Assembly: GCA_023257145.1 (NCBI GenBank)
Contig: JALRDA010000133.1
Coordinates: 1 to 11,821 of the forward strand
Reading direction: 5' to 3'
DNA length: 11,821 bases
Source: Candidatus Saccharimonadia bacterium
GTDB lineage: Bacteria; Patescibacteriota; Saccharimonadia; Saccharimonadales; Saccharimonadaceae
Positions 4,802 through 11,821 of this stretch are shown in pieces. The notes below the pieces were generated by a model. It was not told the DNA's origin, made no database searches, and worked only from the letters and a program-made list of their open reading frames with translations. A program made the translations under genes and the position numbers. The first letter of the stretch is position 1; each line of letters starts with the position of its first letter.

Positions 4802-6745
4802 CTACTTTTTCTCTGTGATTATATCTAACAAAGAGGCAACATATTCGGCATGGCTCCACGTTAACGGCGCGACCGATACGAAAGAATTGTCGAGCGGACT
4901 AATCTGCTCGGGTAGTATTCCAGTGGCGCTTGAACGTTCGAGAACCCAGTCCAAAATGATATCCGCTTTGTCGCGCTTATCAATCTCAACATAATACTGC
5001 GCCATCCATAGCGACGTGATGATCCACCAGTTTCCGGTGATGTCGTCGCTGACGCGGCGATAATAGTCATTTTCATAGCGTGGCAACCCGACGTGACTGT
5101 CATTCTGCCCAAATGCTTGCGAGATTGTGTCGACCGTAGCGCTCATCTCTTCGCTACCAACAGGAAAGAGACCAAACATAAACGCGCCGAACACACTAGA
5201 CATGTCGAGCGTATCGTTGCGGATGATTTGGTTATCTTTAACGATAATGCCTTTATAGAACGCTTTTCGCTCAGGATTATATAGATGTTTGTGTGCGGCT
5301 CTGAAAATGTCATCGGCCGCTGATCGCCACCTGACTGCGTTGTCCGAGTCGTCGGCTGCTTCCGCTAGCTCGGCAGCGGCAAGTAACGCAGCATAAACGA
5401 CGGATGTTGTATATGTAGTCGTTAGGAATACCTCTTCCCAGAGATCATACGATGGCTTTGGCAGACCAGTGATGTCGTCGATGTATGTCGCCATAAAATC
5501 TGCCATCGGCACAACCATCGATTCATAGAAATCATGCAATAAGCGCGGTGTCGGATGCATTTGGTAGTACTGTGCAAAGACAAACAGTACCAATGCTGTT
5601 TCATCCTCTTGAATCGGCGGGGCAGTGACGCCGTCATCATGCGTGTATGGATGCCAGCTACTTCCCAGCGCGCCATCGGCACGATATTTATGCATTAGGT
5701 ATCCACTTGGGTGAAGGCCTCGCCTGCAAAAATCAAAGAATCGGCGGGGCTCGTCTTCGTAGCCCAATCGAATAAGCGGCCATAATACATACGCACCGTC
5801 CCTTGGCCAAGAATAGGCATAGGCGTCACGGGAATAATTCAACATCGTTGTATCGGTACTAGCGATTACGGCACCGCGATTGTCAATTTGCGATTTGATA
5901 ATCATAACACTACGAATAAAGTTTTCACGATGTTCTGGACTGATCTTTTGCGAAGCTTGCTCGGCAGGCATTAGCCATTTGTGCCACCAATCTGCGGTGT
6001 GATGCAATCGTTTTTGGACAGTATCCTCTCGAATCTGCTTGTGCACGTAGAGTGCCTCGCGCGTTGATGTGCCAGCTGCAACCCAGTAGTGCGCCCTGAC
6101 AGAACTGTGCGCTGGAATGGACAATGTAAAACGAATTGCCGAATCAACTTGGCCGTGCTCGACATTTGCGCCGCTTAACTCACCATCGTCAGCGTCACGG
6201 TATGAACCTTCATAGCCTTCGATACCGAATAGGCCAACAGTGTATTGATCAAACGGTGCATCGTTCGCCGTTCCAGACACGATAAAAGCGCGACGACCAC
6301 GGTAATGCAGGATTGCATCACTGTCAGGTAGATACTGTGCGGTGTCCGTGTTGCTGCGCGCGTCACCGATAATAAACGCTTGATGCATAAACAATCTGAC
6401 TTCACGGTCGTGATCCCAAAGGTTAATTACATGTACGTTGCGCATAAAGGCGCTGATTTGCGAATCGACAGCGTCGTCAAATTCGATCATGATGCCAATC
6501 GAATCATTTCTTGCTTTCGTGTGGCCAATGAGTGAGTGATGTGGGTAGGAGAAATCTAATTGCCAATTTCCATCATCCAGCCAGCTAACATTGCCGTCAA
6601 TCCAAACGCCTACACGATGCCGTAGCGAATTACCTGCGGCATGATTTTCTAAGCCGACGTACGGAAAGTAAAAGTCATGCACCAATCCAAAACTATTTAT
6701 ACCGACGTGCAGCTCGCCGTTACTGAGGACAATTGGCCTACCCAT
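4802..6745 (-). CDS. GH15 glucoamylase-type glycoside hydrolase
   Basis: GH15 enzymes release glucose from the non-reducing ends of alpha-glucans with inversion. The 647-residue protein has the prokaryotic layout: an N-terminal beta-sandwich domain (about 1-250) opening with GRPIVLSNGELHVGIN, then the alpha/alpha barrel (about 275-647). Catalytic landmarks are visible: SWPRDGAY (312-319), general acid Glu437 in YDLWEEVF, general base Glu613 in LPEQ, and the following PLTWSHAEY typical of the family. There is no signal peptide, so it acts on an internal glucan. The start ATG at 6745 has an excellent Shine-Dalgarno sequence (GGAGG, four bases before). It overlaps the GH57 stop by 8 bases. An upstream start at 6802 is possible but less likely. 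Trehalase or dextran-dextrin specificity within GH15 cannot be excluded. Confidence 0.94.
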   Translation of the reverse strand: MGRPIVLSNGELHVGINSFGLVHDFYFPYVGLENHAAGNSLRHRVGVWIDGNVSWLDDGNWQLDFSYPHHSLIGHTKARNDSIGIMIEFDDAVDSQISAFMRNVHVINLWDHDREVRLFMHQAFIIGDARSNTDTAQYLPDSDAILHYRGRRAFIVSGTANDAPFDQYTVGLFGIEGYEGSYRDADDGELSGANVEHGQVDSAIRFTLSIPAHSSVRAHYWVAAGTSTREALYVHKQIREDTVQKRLHHTADWWHKWLMPAEQASQKISPEHRENFIRSVMIIKSQIDNRGAVIASTDTTMLNYSRDAYAYSWPRDGAYVLWPLIRLGYEDEPRRFFDFCRRGLHPSGYLMHKYRADGALGSSWHPYTHDDGVTAPPIQEDETALVLFVFAQYYQMHPTPRLLHDFYESMVVPMADFMATYIDDITGLPKPSYDLWEEVFLTTTYTTSVVYAALLAAAELAEAADDSDNAVRWRSAADDIFRAAHKHLYNPERKAFYKGIIVKDNQIIRNDTLDMSSVFGAFMFGLFPVGSEEMSATVDTISQAFGQNDSHVGLPRYENDYYRRVSDDITGNWWIITSLWMAQYYVEIDKRDKADIILDWVLERSSATGILPEQISPLDNSFVSVAPLTWSHAEYVASLLDIITEKK

Positions 6746-7967
6746 GTAACCCTCCATATTTATGATATTCAAGCAATCGATAGCGAACGTCACGCACTGC
6801 ATTCATGAAATAGAGGAACGCATCGTAGGGCGAATCATACGGGCTGAAATAGGCATGTACGTCGCCATCTGTGAACCACTTAGTGCACATATAGTACACA
6901 TGGTCGGATGTTTGTAATTTTCGCCAATCGCTAATCAATGCGTCATCATTCGTGCGCATAATTTGGTCTTCGAGGGCATACAAATGCTTTAATGCCTCTT
7001 GCTGCATGTTATTGCCAAGCCATGCCGTTAAATCACGCTCGCTATCTGCCCAGGTAACCGTATGCGGCATGCTTATTTCACCAGCCGGTGGATATTGATC
7101 AATTGCTTCGGATGTCGTGTAGAACGTGTTGTCTGGATTATCCAGCCATTTACCAACAAAGCTTTCGAAGAATTCGAAAATTCCCGTATCAGCCCATTGA
7201 TGCTCGCCAAAGGTTTCGTAGTCCATAAACAGATTCACTAGTGGACTTTCGGCAATCGACGCATTTGCCCACTGACTGTAGGTGTCGGCAGATAGTGGCC
7301 ACTGCGACCAATCCTTATTACTAAAACGGAAAGCTAGGTCATCGCTTAGTCTGTAGTTTTTTAATAGCAAACTAATATTCTCGGTGTTTGGTGGGCGATA
7401 CACAAAATTCGGATTGCGCCACTGTAAAATAGGATCCCATCCTTCCGCAAGGATACCCTTAAAGCCATAGCCATCAGCCCATTGCGCTAGCTCGTCGTTG
7501 TATGACAGTTCGGTGTTGCGAAATACATTCGTTTCGACGCCAAATAGTTCACGAATTTTAGCGCGGTGCATCTCGACTTGTCGCTCGAATTCTTCGCGGC
7601 TATAAAAAAAGGCGAGTGAATGATAGTAAGTTTCAGCGACGATTTCAACCTGACCGGTAGCAACTAAACGCTTAAAACTATCTAGCACGTCTGGAGCCCA
7701 TTTTTCAGCCTGTTCAATAAATGTCCCTGTGATACTAAGTGACACTTTAAATTCTGGATGACGGTGTAATAGTTTTTCCAGCAGTGCATTCATCGGACGA
7801 TAGGATTTGTCAGCAACCTTACGTAGAACGCGCTCGTTATTGCGATCGGTATCCGTGTCAGACTCATCAAAATAATCATGAAATTCAGCAGTATCAAAGA
7901 TACTGTATTTACGGATACGAAGCGGCTGATGGACGTGCAAATAGAGAACGATACCGCGCTTGCTCAT
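6738..7967 (-). CDS. GH57 alpha-glucan enzyme (alpha-amylase or glucanotransferase type)
   Basis: GH57 enzymes act on alpha-1,4-glucans by a retaining mechanism as alpha-amylases, 4-alpha-glucanotransferases or branching enzymes. From the ATG at 7967 the protein has 409 residues. Conserved regions are visible: HVHQP (11-15), GQVEIVAE (105-112), FRNTELSYN with nucleophile Glu153, and FMDYETFGEHQ with acid/base Asp249. The combination fits the archaeal/bacterial alpha-amylase-like group better than the longer branching enzymes, but specificity is not proven. There is no signal peptide. The start is set by AGGAG seven bases before the ATG and by the 4-base ATGA overlap with the glycosyltransferase gene. 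Its own stop overlaps the GH15 start by 8 bases. Confidence 0.93.
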   Translation of the reverse strand: MSKRGIVLYLHVHQPLRIRKYSIFDTAEFHDYFDESDTDTDRNNERVLRKVADKSYRPMNALLEKLLHRHPEFKVSLSITGTFIEQAEKWAPDVLDSFKRLVATGQVEIVAETYYHSLAFFYSREEFERQVEMHRAKIRELFGVETNVFRNTELSYNDELAQWADGYGFKGILAEGWDPILQWRNPNFVYRPPNTENISLLLKNYRLSDDLAFRFSNKDWSQWPLSADTYSQWANASIAESPLVNLFMDYETFGEHQWADTGIFEFFESFVGKWLDNPDNTFYTTSEAIDQYPPAGEISMPHTVTWADSERDLTAWLGNNMQQEALKHLYALEDQIMRTNDDALISDWRKLQTSDHVYYMCTKWFTDGDVHAYFSPYDSPYDAFLYFMNAVRDVRYRLLEYHKYGGLHG

Positions 7968-9187
7968 ACGGTAACTCCTGACTTCATCGACTTGTACATA
8001 TGCATACATTGTCCAGCGACATCAGACCATGAAATACGTGCGTACTCATGACGTATGTTCCTTTTTAAATCATGTGATAGCGCCGGTGAGGTTGCGATAC
8101 CAACAATTTGATCAGCAAGTACGTCTATATCCCAAAAATCATAGCGGAAGATACTATGAAGCACTTCGCCAACACCGGACTGTCGCGAGATGATAAGTGC
8201 AGCATTGTGATGCGCTGCTTCAAGGGCAGTCAAGCCGAAAGGCTCGCTAACACTACTCATGACGAAAATATCTGCAACGTTATACGCGTCTCGCCACTGT
8301 TTGCCGCGGACAAATCCCGTAAAGAATACTTTGTCTGAAATACCAAGATCGGCGCTTAGTCGCATCAGCTCATCGCGCTGCTCACCGTCACCAGCTAATA
8401 AAAAGACGAGTTTGTGATGCTTTTCACATGCTCGAGCAGCGGCGCGTACAAAATGGGTTAAACCTTTTTGAACCGTAAAACGAGTGATCGTCGCAATTAC
8501 GGTATAGCCTTCGTCTTTCAGTGATTCTAGGTATTTGTACGTTCGGCGATCGTAGGTATGTTCACCCAAGCTAGCAACATCAATTGCATTATGGACGACT
8601 TCGATTTTGTCAGCAGGAATACCATACTTCTTGATAATAATACTTTTTGTGATGTTACTGACAGCGATAATACGATCCGCCATCATTAATCCCTGGTATT
8701 CAATTTCGTGAACGATAGGGTTACCGAATGACTCACCTGATCGATCGAACTCCGTGGCATGCACGTGGACGATCAGCGGTGCATCCGTCAACTCTTTAGC
8801 ACGCATACCAGCTTCCATCGTCAACCAGTCGTGTGCATGAATAGCGTCTGGCTTCGTATCCCGGAGCATTTCCTCGACAAATTCAACGTAGCGCTTTTGG
8901 ACACCGCGCATATCAGACAAACTTGTACTGTCAGCGTCACTGAGGCCCACTTGCTGTAAATACTTACTATCATATGACCCCATCAGACCATTACGATGGA
9001 GCGGGCCAAGTGGCGTCGCTGCATGGATTGTCATAAATTCAGATTCAGGATGATGAGCTTGGTAGGGAACGACGAAGTCAATTTTAGCGCCCTGCAAAGC
9101 TAGCGCCTTTGACATGTGATAACATGCAACTCCTAGACCGCCACTGTTGTGCGGCGGAAGCTCCCACCCGAGCATTAGTATATTCAT
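7964..9187 (-). CDS. GT4 glycosyltransferase, glycogen-synthase-like
   Basis: This is a GT-B fold retaining glycosyltransferase that transfers sugar, probably glucose from a nucleotide sugar, to a growing chain. From the ATG at 9187 it has 407 residues. The N-terminal domain begins MNILMLGWELPP with the GGLG loop (16-19) and later HVH (141-143). The C-terminal domain has TRFTVQKG with Arg236 and Lys241, and the family EX7E motif SEPFGLTALE (Glu315, Glu323). Its position before GH57 and GH15 supports alpha-glucan synthesis. The ATG at 9247 gives 20 extra residues, but it lies over a perfect TATAAT, so that codon is probably not transcribed. The ATG at 9187 matches the usual family N-terminus, though AGGAG (9222-9218) is 30 bases away. 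The gene heads the four-gene operon. Confidence 0.9.
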   Translation of the reverse strand: MNILMLGWELPPHNSGGLGVACYHMSKALALQGAKIDFVVPYQAHHPESEFMTIHAATPLGPLHRNGLMGSYDSKYLQQVGLSDADSTSLSDMRGVQKRYVEFVEEMLRDTKPDAIHAHDWLTMEAGMRAKELTDAPLIVHVHATEFDRSGESFGNPIVHEIEYQGLMMADRIIAVSNITKSIIIKKYGIPADKIEVVHNAIDVASLGEHTYDRRTYKYLESLKDEGYTVIATITRFTVQKGLTHFVRAAARACEKHHKLVFLLAGDGEQRDELMRLSADLGISDKVFFTGFVRGKQWRDAYNVADIFVMSSVSEPFGLTALEAAHHNAALIISRQSGVGEVLHSIFRYDFWDIDVLADQIVGIATSPALSHDLKRNIRHEYARISWSDVAGQCMHMYKSMKSGVTV

Positions 9188-9245
9188 ACCATTGTTTGAT
9201 GAACCGTAGTTCGATCGCTCCTTTTCTATTCCTGCTTTAGTGCTC

Positions 9246-9274
9246 ATTATAGGGCGGCGCTTATGCTTTTACAA
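9246..9274 (-). promoter_or_regulatory. Promoter of the GT4-GH57-GH15 operon
   Basis: Minus strand: TTGTAA (9274-9269), a 17-base spacer and a perfect TATAAT (9251-9246). The expected start is near 9239. The -10 box overlaps the first possible ATG of the GT4 gene. Confidence 0.7.
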
Positions 9275-9333
9275 CTGTTTTGTAAGATAATTCACTAAAA
9301 TGCTTGTGGATACAAATTTACAGCAATATCACC

Positions 9334-9362
9334 TCGAAATTTAAGGGATAAAATGGTACAAT
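9334..9362 (+). promoter_or_regulatory. Leaderless promoter of the MscS gene
   Basis: TCGAAA (9334-9339), a 17-base spacer and TACAAT (9357-9362). Six bases follow, so the expected first transcribed base is the G of the GTG start at 9369. Confidence 0.6.
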
Positions 9363-9368
9363 TATCCT

Positions 9369-10328
9369 GTGTTAGACCAAGCAAACATAAACAAAGCAGT
9401 CCAAGAATTCCAGCATTTTTTCTCCGAAGCAAACGCGTATCGTTCGGTCCTGATTTTAGTTGCGACAATTCTTATCACCTATTGGCTCAGTCGCTTTCTT
9501 GCGAAGGGAATTATTCGTATTGCCCAAGCCGTTGCAAACCGCACTGACAATGAATCCGACGAAGAGCGCCTTGTTCGTTACCGTCAGGTAGAGACCTACC
9601 TTAGCGTCACCGTGGCGATTGTACGTGTTGTCGCAGTAGCAGTCGTCGCGTACATTGCCTGGAGGATTATTACGCCGCCAACCGCGGAAGGTGTCATCTC
9701 GCGCAGTGGTATCGCTGCCATTGGGGCCGGTACTATCTTTATTGTTGTTGCCGGGCAGACGCTTGGAATGATTCTTCGCGATGTGACGGCTGGGTCAGTT
9801 ATGATCATGGAAAAGTGGTTTAATGTCGGCGACTTTATCAAGATCGAGCCATTCATGGAAGTTTCAGGTGTCGTTGAAGAATTAACACTGCGCTCGACGC
9901 GCCTGCGTAGTTTGAGCGGTGAAGTTATTTGGGTACATAATCAACAGATTCAAGGCGTCCATGTTACTCCGCGTGGCGTCCGCACCCTCGCAGTTGATAT
10001 TTTTGTTCGTGACCGAGTCAAGGGCGAGCAAGCGATTGAAAAAGTGATCAATACTGTACCGACAGGCACGATGATGATGGCGCGACCGCTTCGTATTAAA
10101 TACGCCGAACGCTGGAGTGACGATCTGTGGCGCATTACCGTTGTTGGCGAAACGCCGCCGGGCAGGGAATGGCTCGTTGAAAAATACTTCGTGAATGCAT
10201 TAAAAGAAATTGACGAAGATAAAAAGCGTGCAGATCGCCTTATCGTTCATGAGCCTATCGCTAGATATGCCGATTCAGTTGCCGACAGTAGGTTTAAGCG
10301 CGCCGTTCGTGTCAACAAAGACAAATAA
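9369..10328 (+). CDS. MscS-family small-conductance mechanosensitive channel
   Basis: MscS channels open under membrane tension and release solutes during hypo-osmotic shock. The 319-residue protein has three membrane segments (about 25-45, 78-101 and 113-135). The last is the pore helix, rich in Gly and Ala (GIAAIGAGTIFIVVAGQTLG). The MscS beta domain follows, with FNVGDFIKIE (151-160) and VEELTLRSTRLRSLSGEVIWVHN (169-191). The C-terminal alpha/beta domain ends in a basic tail. The length is close to the usual size of about 290 residues. The start is GTG with no Shine-Dalgarno sequence, and the promoter places the RNA start on the start codon itself. The gene diverges from the glucan operon and converges on the GH25-like gene with a 3-base gap; no terminator is visible between them. 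Confidence 0.95.
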   Translation: MLDQANINKAVQEFQHFFSEANAYRSVLILVATILITYWLSRFLAKGIIRIAQAVANRTDNESDEERLVRYRQVETYLSVTVAIVRVVAVAVVAYIAWRIITPPTAEGVISRSGIAAIGAGTIFIVVAGQTLGMILRDVTAGSVMIMEKWFNVGDFIKIEPFMEVSGVVEELTLRSTRLRSLSGEVIWVHNQQIQGVHVTPRGVRTLAVDIFVRDRVKGEQAIEKVINTVPTGTMMMARPLRIKYAERWSDDLWRITVVGETPPGREWLVEKYFVNALKEIDEDKKRADRLIVHEPIARYADSVADSRFKRAVRVNKDK

Positions 10329-10331
10329 GAC

Positions 10332-11078
10332 CTATTTTAAAAAGCTTGATCGAAACGAATTAAGATCTACATTGACGCCGTTTAGCTTGTACTCAAATTG
10401 CTGTTGAACACCAATACGCATATTTACTGGTGTATTCCAGCCACCATACGCAACTGGCGCCGGCTGCAGATAGTCGGCAGTCCAGGTTTTATAATCAAAA
10501 TCACCAACGTTCGTATCCCACAGCGGCACATCTGAAAAATTCTTATCCAAATTGGCCTGGACGCTATCCCACATGCCAGCACCGGTATAGATCACCGGGC
10601 GAACTCCTAGGCTTTTGACACCATCGACCATTTCGCGTGTCACAGGAATACCGGGCTTCTTCTCGATATCTAGCGCAAAGAACTGCAGTTGGTCGACATA
10701 TGGCTGCGTCGCTAAGATACCTTGTTTCCAACATCGTGGATCACGAGTATAGGCAGCTATCTTTAACCCTGCATCAATCGCCATCTGAAGCTGCGGGACG
10801 GTTCTATACCACTCATCACATGTATCCCATGCAGTCGAGTGCAGGACGTATAGTCGGAATCCTTCGTCGTATGCACGATCAAACCAGGCTTGATCAGTAA
10901 TAATCGCAGTGGTATCGATTGCGCGCACGGATGTGTCCACCCCAGCAACTGGTGCACTGGCCTTTGATGGCTTTAACACATATGCCGCAGCGACAAGTAG
11001 CGTGATCACAACAATAAACACGATCGCCAAGCGTATCGACCTGCTACGTTTTTGTTTTACTGGCCGTACATCTGTCAT
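10332..11078 (-). CDS. Membrane-anchored GH25-like (lysozyme-type) protein
   Basis: GH25 lysozymes cut the glycan chains of peptidoglycan. This 248-residue protein has a basic N-terminus, a membrane segment at about 16-35 and a single extracytoplasmic barrel-like domain (about 44-248). Weak but ordered GH25 features are visible: AGVDTS at 45-50 in place of GIDVS; FALDIE with Asp137 and Glu139, matching the catalytic DXE pair; PVIYTG (161-166); PLWDTN (185-190); and the C-terminal GVNVDLNSF (234-242). Cys87 and Cys116 could form a disulfide. The aromatic WQY-type motif before the end is replaced by VQQQFEY, so this is a divergent member, and a DUF1906-like barrel is an alternative. The ATG start has GGAG eight bases before it. 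The gene converges on mscS and diverges from the pilin gene. Confidence 0.75.
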   Translation of the reverse strand: MTDVRPVKQKRSRSIRLAIVFIVVITLLVAAAYVLKPSKASAPVAGVDTSVRAIDTTAIITDQAWFDRAYDEGFRLYVLHSTAWDTCDEWYRTVPQLQMAIDAGLKIAAYTRDPRCWKQGILATQPYVDQLQFFALDIEKKPGIPVTREMVDGVKSLGVRPVIYTGAGMWDSVQANLDKNFSDVPLWDTNVGDFDYKTWTADYLQPAPVAYGGWNTPVNMRIGVQQQFEYKLNGVNVDLNSFRSSFLK

Positions 11079-11175
11079 GACAAATACTCCGCTTGTTTTT
11101 TCATATTATTAGTATTACATTTAATACAACACATAACCATAAAGATTTTTATTAGCGCGAAATTAGCTCACTAGC

Positions 11176-11718
11176 ATGATACGAGTAGGCCACAAATCAC
11201 CATCTGGGTTCACGATTGTCGAATTACTGATTGTGATTGTCGTGATCGGAATATTGGCTGCCATTACTATAGTTGCGTATAACGGCGTCCAAAACAAAGC
11301 AAACGATACAGCAGTCAAGGCCGACTTAAAAAACATGGGAATGCTTATAAATGTTGGCCTAGCCTACGATGGGGTTGTACCACAGAATGAAACACAGCTC
11401 AGCACCATTGGACTAAAGGCATCGAAACGCTCCTATGGCGGCCACCTCGTTGATGGTGGGTCAGGGTTTAAATATAATGCGCTATACTGTTCGACAACCG
11501 CCAGCTATCAACCTGCAAACTTTGCGATAATATCAAGTAGTACGTCGACGAATGTCTATTCCTACGTTAATGGTTCAGTTTCGACATTCCCGACCGCATC
11601 ATGGGTTGGATCGGGGTGGGGGACTATCTGCCCAGCAATTCTAGGCGTCGCGGCCGGCAACAGCAATGCTGGCATATGGATGTACGAGAATAGTATCTGG
11701 AAAATCTGGCTACCATAA
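11176..11718 (+). CDS. Type IV pilin-like protein (prepilin)
   Basis: Type IV pilins are exported, cleaved by a prepilin peptidase and assembled through their hydrophobic N-terminal helix. The 180 residues begin with a short basic leader ending in Gly11, followed by FTIVELLIVIVVIGILAAI. Cleavage after Gly11 would give mature Phe1 with Glu5, the hallmark residue. A globular domain follows, rich in Ser, Thr, Tyr and Gly. Cys105 and Cys152 could form the disulfide seen in many pilins. The protein ends in IWKIWLP. It could be a major pilin, a minor pilin or a pseudopilin; assembly genes are not in this window. No Shine-Dalgarno sequence precedes the ATG and no convincing promoter was identified. 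No terminator is seen before the following tRNA promoter. Confidence 0.92.
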   Translation: MIRVGHKSPSGFTIVELLIVIVVIGILAAITIVAYNGVQNKANDTAVKADLKNMGMLINVGLAYDGVVPQNETQLSTIGLKASKRSYGGHLVDGGSGFKYNALYCSTTASYQPANFAIISSSTSTNVYSYVNGSVSTFPTASWVGSGWGTICPAILGVAAGNSNAGIWMYENSIWKIWLP

Positions 11719-11738
11719 ATCGTAATATTTTTATCATA

Positions 11739-11767
11739 TCGCCAATTCCTACAAAATTTGCTACAAT
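11739..11767 (+). promoter_or_regulatory. Promoter of tRNA-Trp
   Basis: TCGCCA (11739-11744, 4 of 6), a 17-base spacer and TACAAT (11762-11767, 5 of 6). The expected start near 11774 is about six bases before the tRNA. Confidence 0.55.
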
Positions 11768-11779
11768 AATGCACTGTAA

Positions 11780-11821
11780 AGGGGCATAGTACAACGGTTA
11801 GTATATGGGTCTCCAAAACCT
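11780..11821 (+). tRNA. tRNA-Trp (anticodon CCA), cut by the right edge
   Basis: The 5' half is present: acceptor strand AGGGGCA, bases TA, D stem GTAC/GTAT with an eight-base loop, anticodon stem TGGGT pairing with ACCT, and loop CTCCAAA with anticodon CCA. This closely matches the 5' half of bacterial tRNA-Trp. The variable loop, T arm and acceptor 3' strand lie outside the window. Confidence 0.88.

Noticed and set aside
6746..6802. N-terminal extension of GH15 from 6802
   Set aside because: It overlaps GH57 and lacks a Shine-Dalgarno sequence, whereas the ATG at 6745 has a near-perfect one and starts the conserved domain.
7968..8009. N-terminal extension of GH57 from 8009
   Set aside because: The ATG at 7967 has AGGAG at good spacing, an ATGA overlap with the GT4 gene, and begins the conserved domain.
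10326..10334. Terminator between the convergent mscS and GH25-like genes
   Set aside because: The stops are three bases apart and no hairpin with a T-run was seen on either side.
11079..11110. Nine-codon reading frame starting MKKQAEYLS before the GH25-like gene, with its TGA overlapping the ATG
   Set aside because: It resembles a leader peptide with an ATGA overlap, but it has no Shine-Dalgarno sequence and is short enough to be chance.

Overview
The window is densely packed bacterial DNA of moderate GC content. It uses the standard code: TGA ends the first reading frame and the glycosyltransferase gene. It holds thirteen protein-coding genes, three complete tRNAs and the start of a fourth. 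Tiny spacers, many singleton housekeeping genes, membrane-anchored wall hydrolases, a type IV pilin-like protein, an MscS channel, a prohibitin-like protein and a GT4-GH57-GH15 alpha-glucan operon suggest a member of the Patescibacteria, most likely Saccharibacteria (TM7). This assignment is inference from gene content. No rRNA, mobile element or CRISPR array was seen.

Left part (1-4080). A zinc-ribbon protein cut by the left edge (+) converges on a Nudix hydrolase (-). Then, on the minus strand, come rpmG (bL33), tRNA-Thr(GGT), a membrane-anchored LysM-LysM-CHAP peptidoglycan hydrolase and an SPFH/prohibitin-like protein. The 330-base gap between the last two holds a terminator, two promoter-like sites, a 68-base imperfect hairpin and a palindrome over a -10 site. 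A plus-strand tRNA-Thr(TGT)/tRNA-Tyr(GTA) unit ends in a strong, probably bidirectional terminator.

Centre (4093-9247). A four-gene minus-strand operon encodes a GT4 glycogen-synthase-like glycosyltransferase, a GH57 alpha-glucan enzyme, a GH15 glucoamylase and a 235-residue protein of unknown function. The genes overlap by 4 and 8 bases, then stand 1 base apart, so they are probably translationally coupled. All appear cytoplasmic. Together they could build, trim and release glucose from an internal alpha-glucan store.

Right part (9334-11821). A divergent MscS-type channel (+) converges on a membrane-anchored GH25-like wall hydrolase (-). A type IV pilin-like gene (+) and the 5' part of tRNA-Trp(CCA) follow.

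Promoters with 17-base spacers can be read by eye before several genes. For the Nudix, SPFH and MscS genes the -10 box lies so close to the start codon that the mRNA would be leaderless or nearly so, and none has a Shine-Dalgarno sequence. Genes inside the glucan operon do have one. The most interesting unexplained element is a strong promoter at 2844-2872 that would fire straight into the 68-base hairpin upstream of the LysM-CHAP gene, either as a structured leader or as a small RNA.
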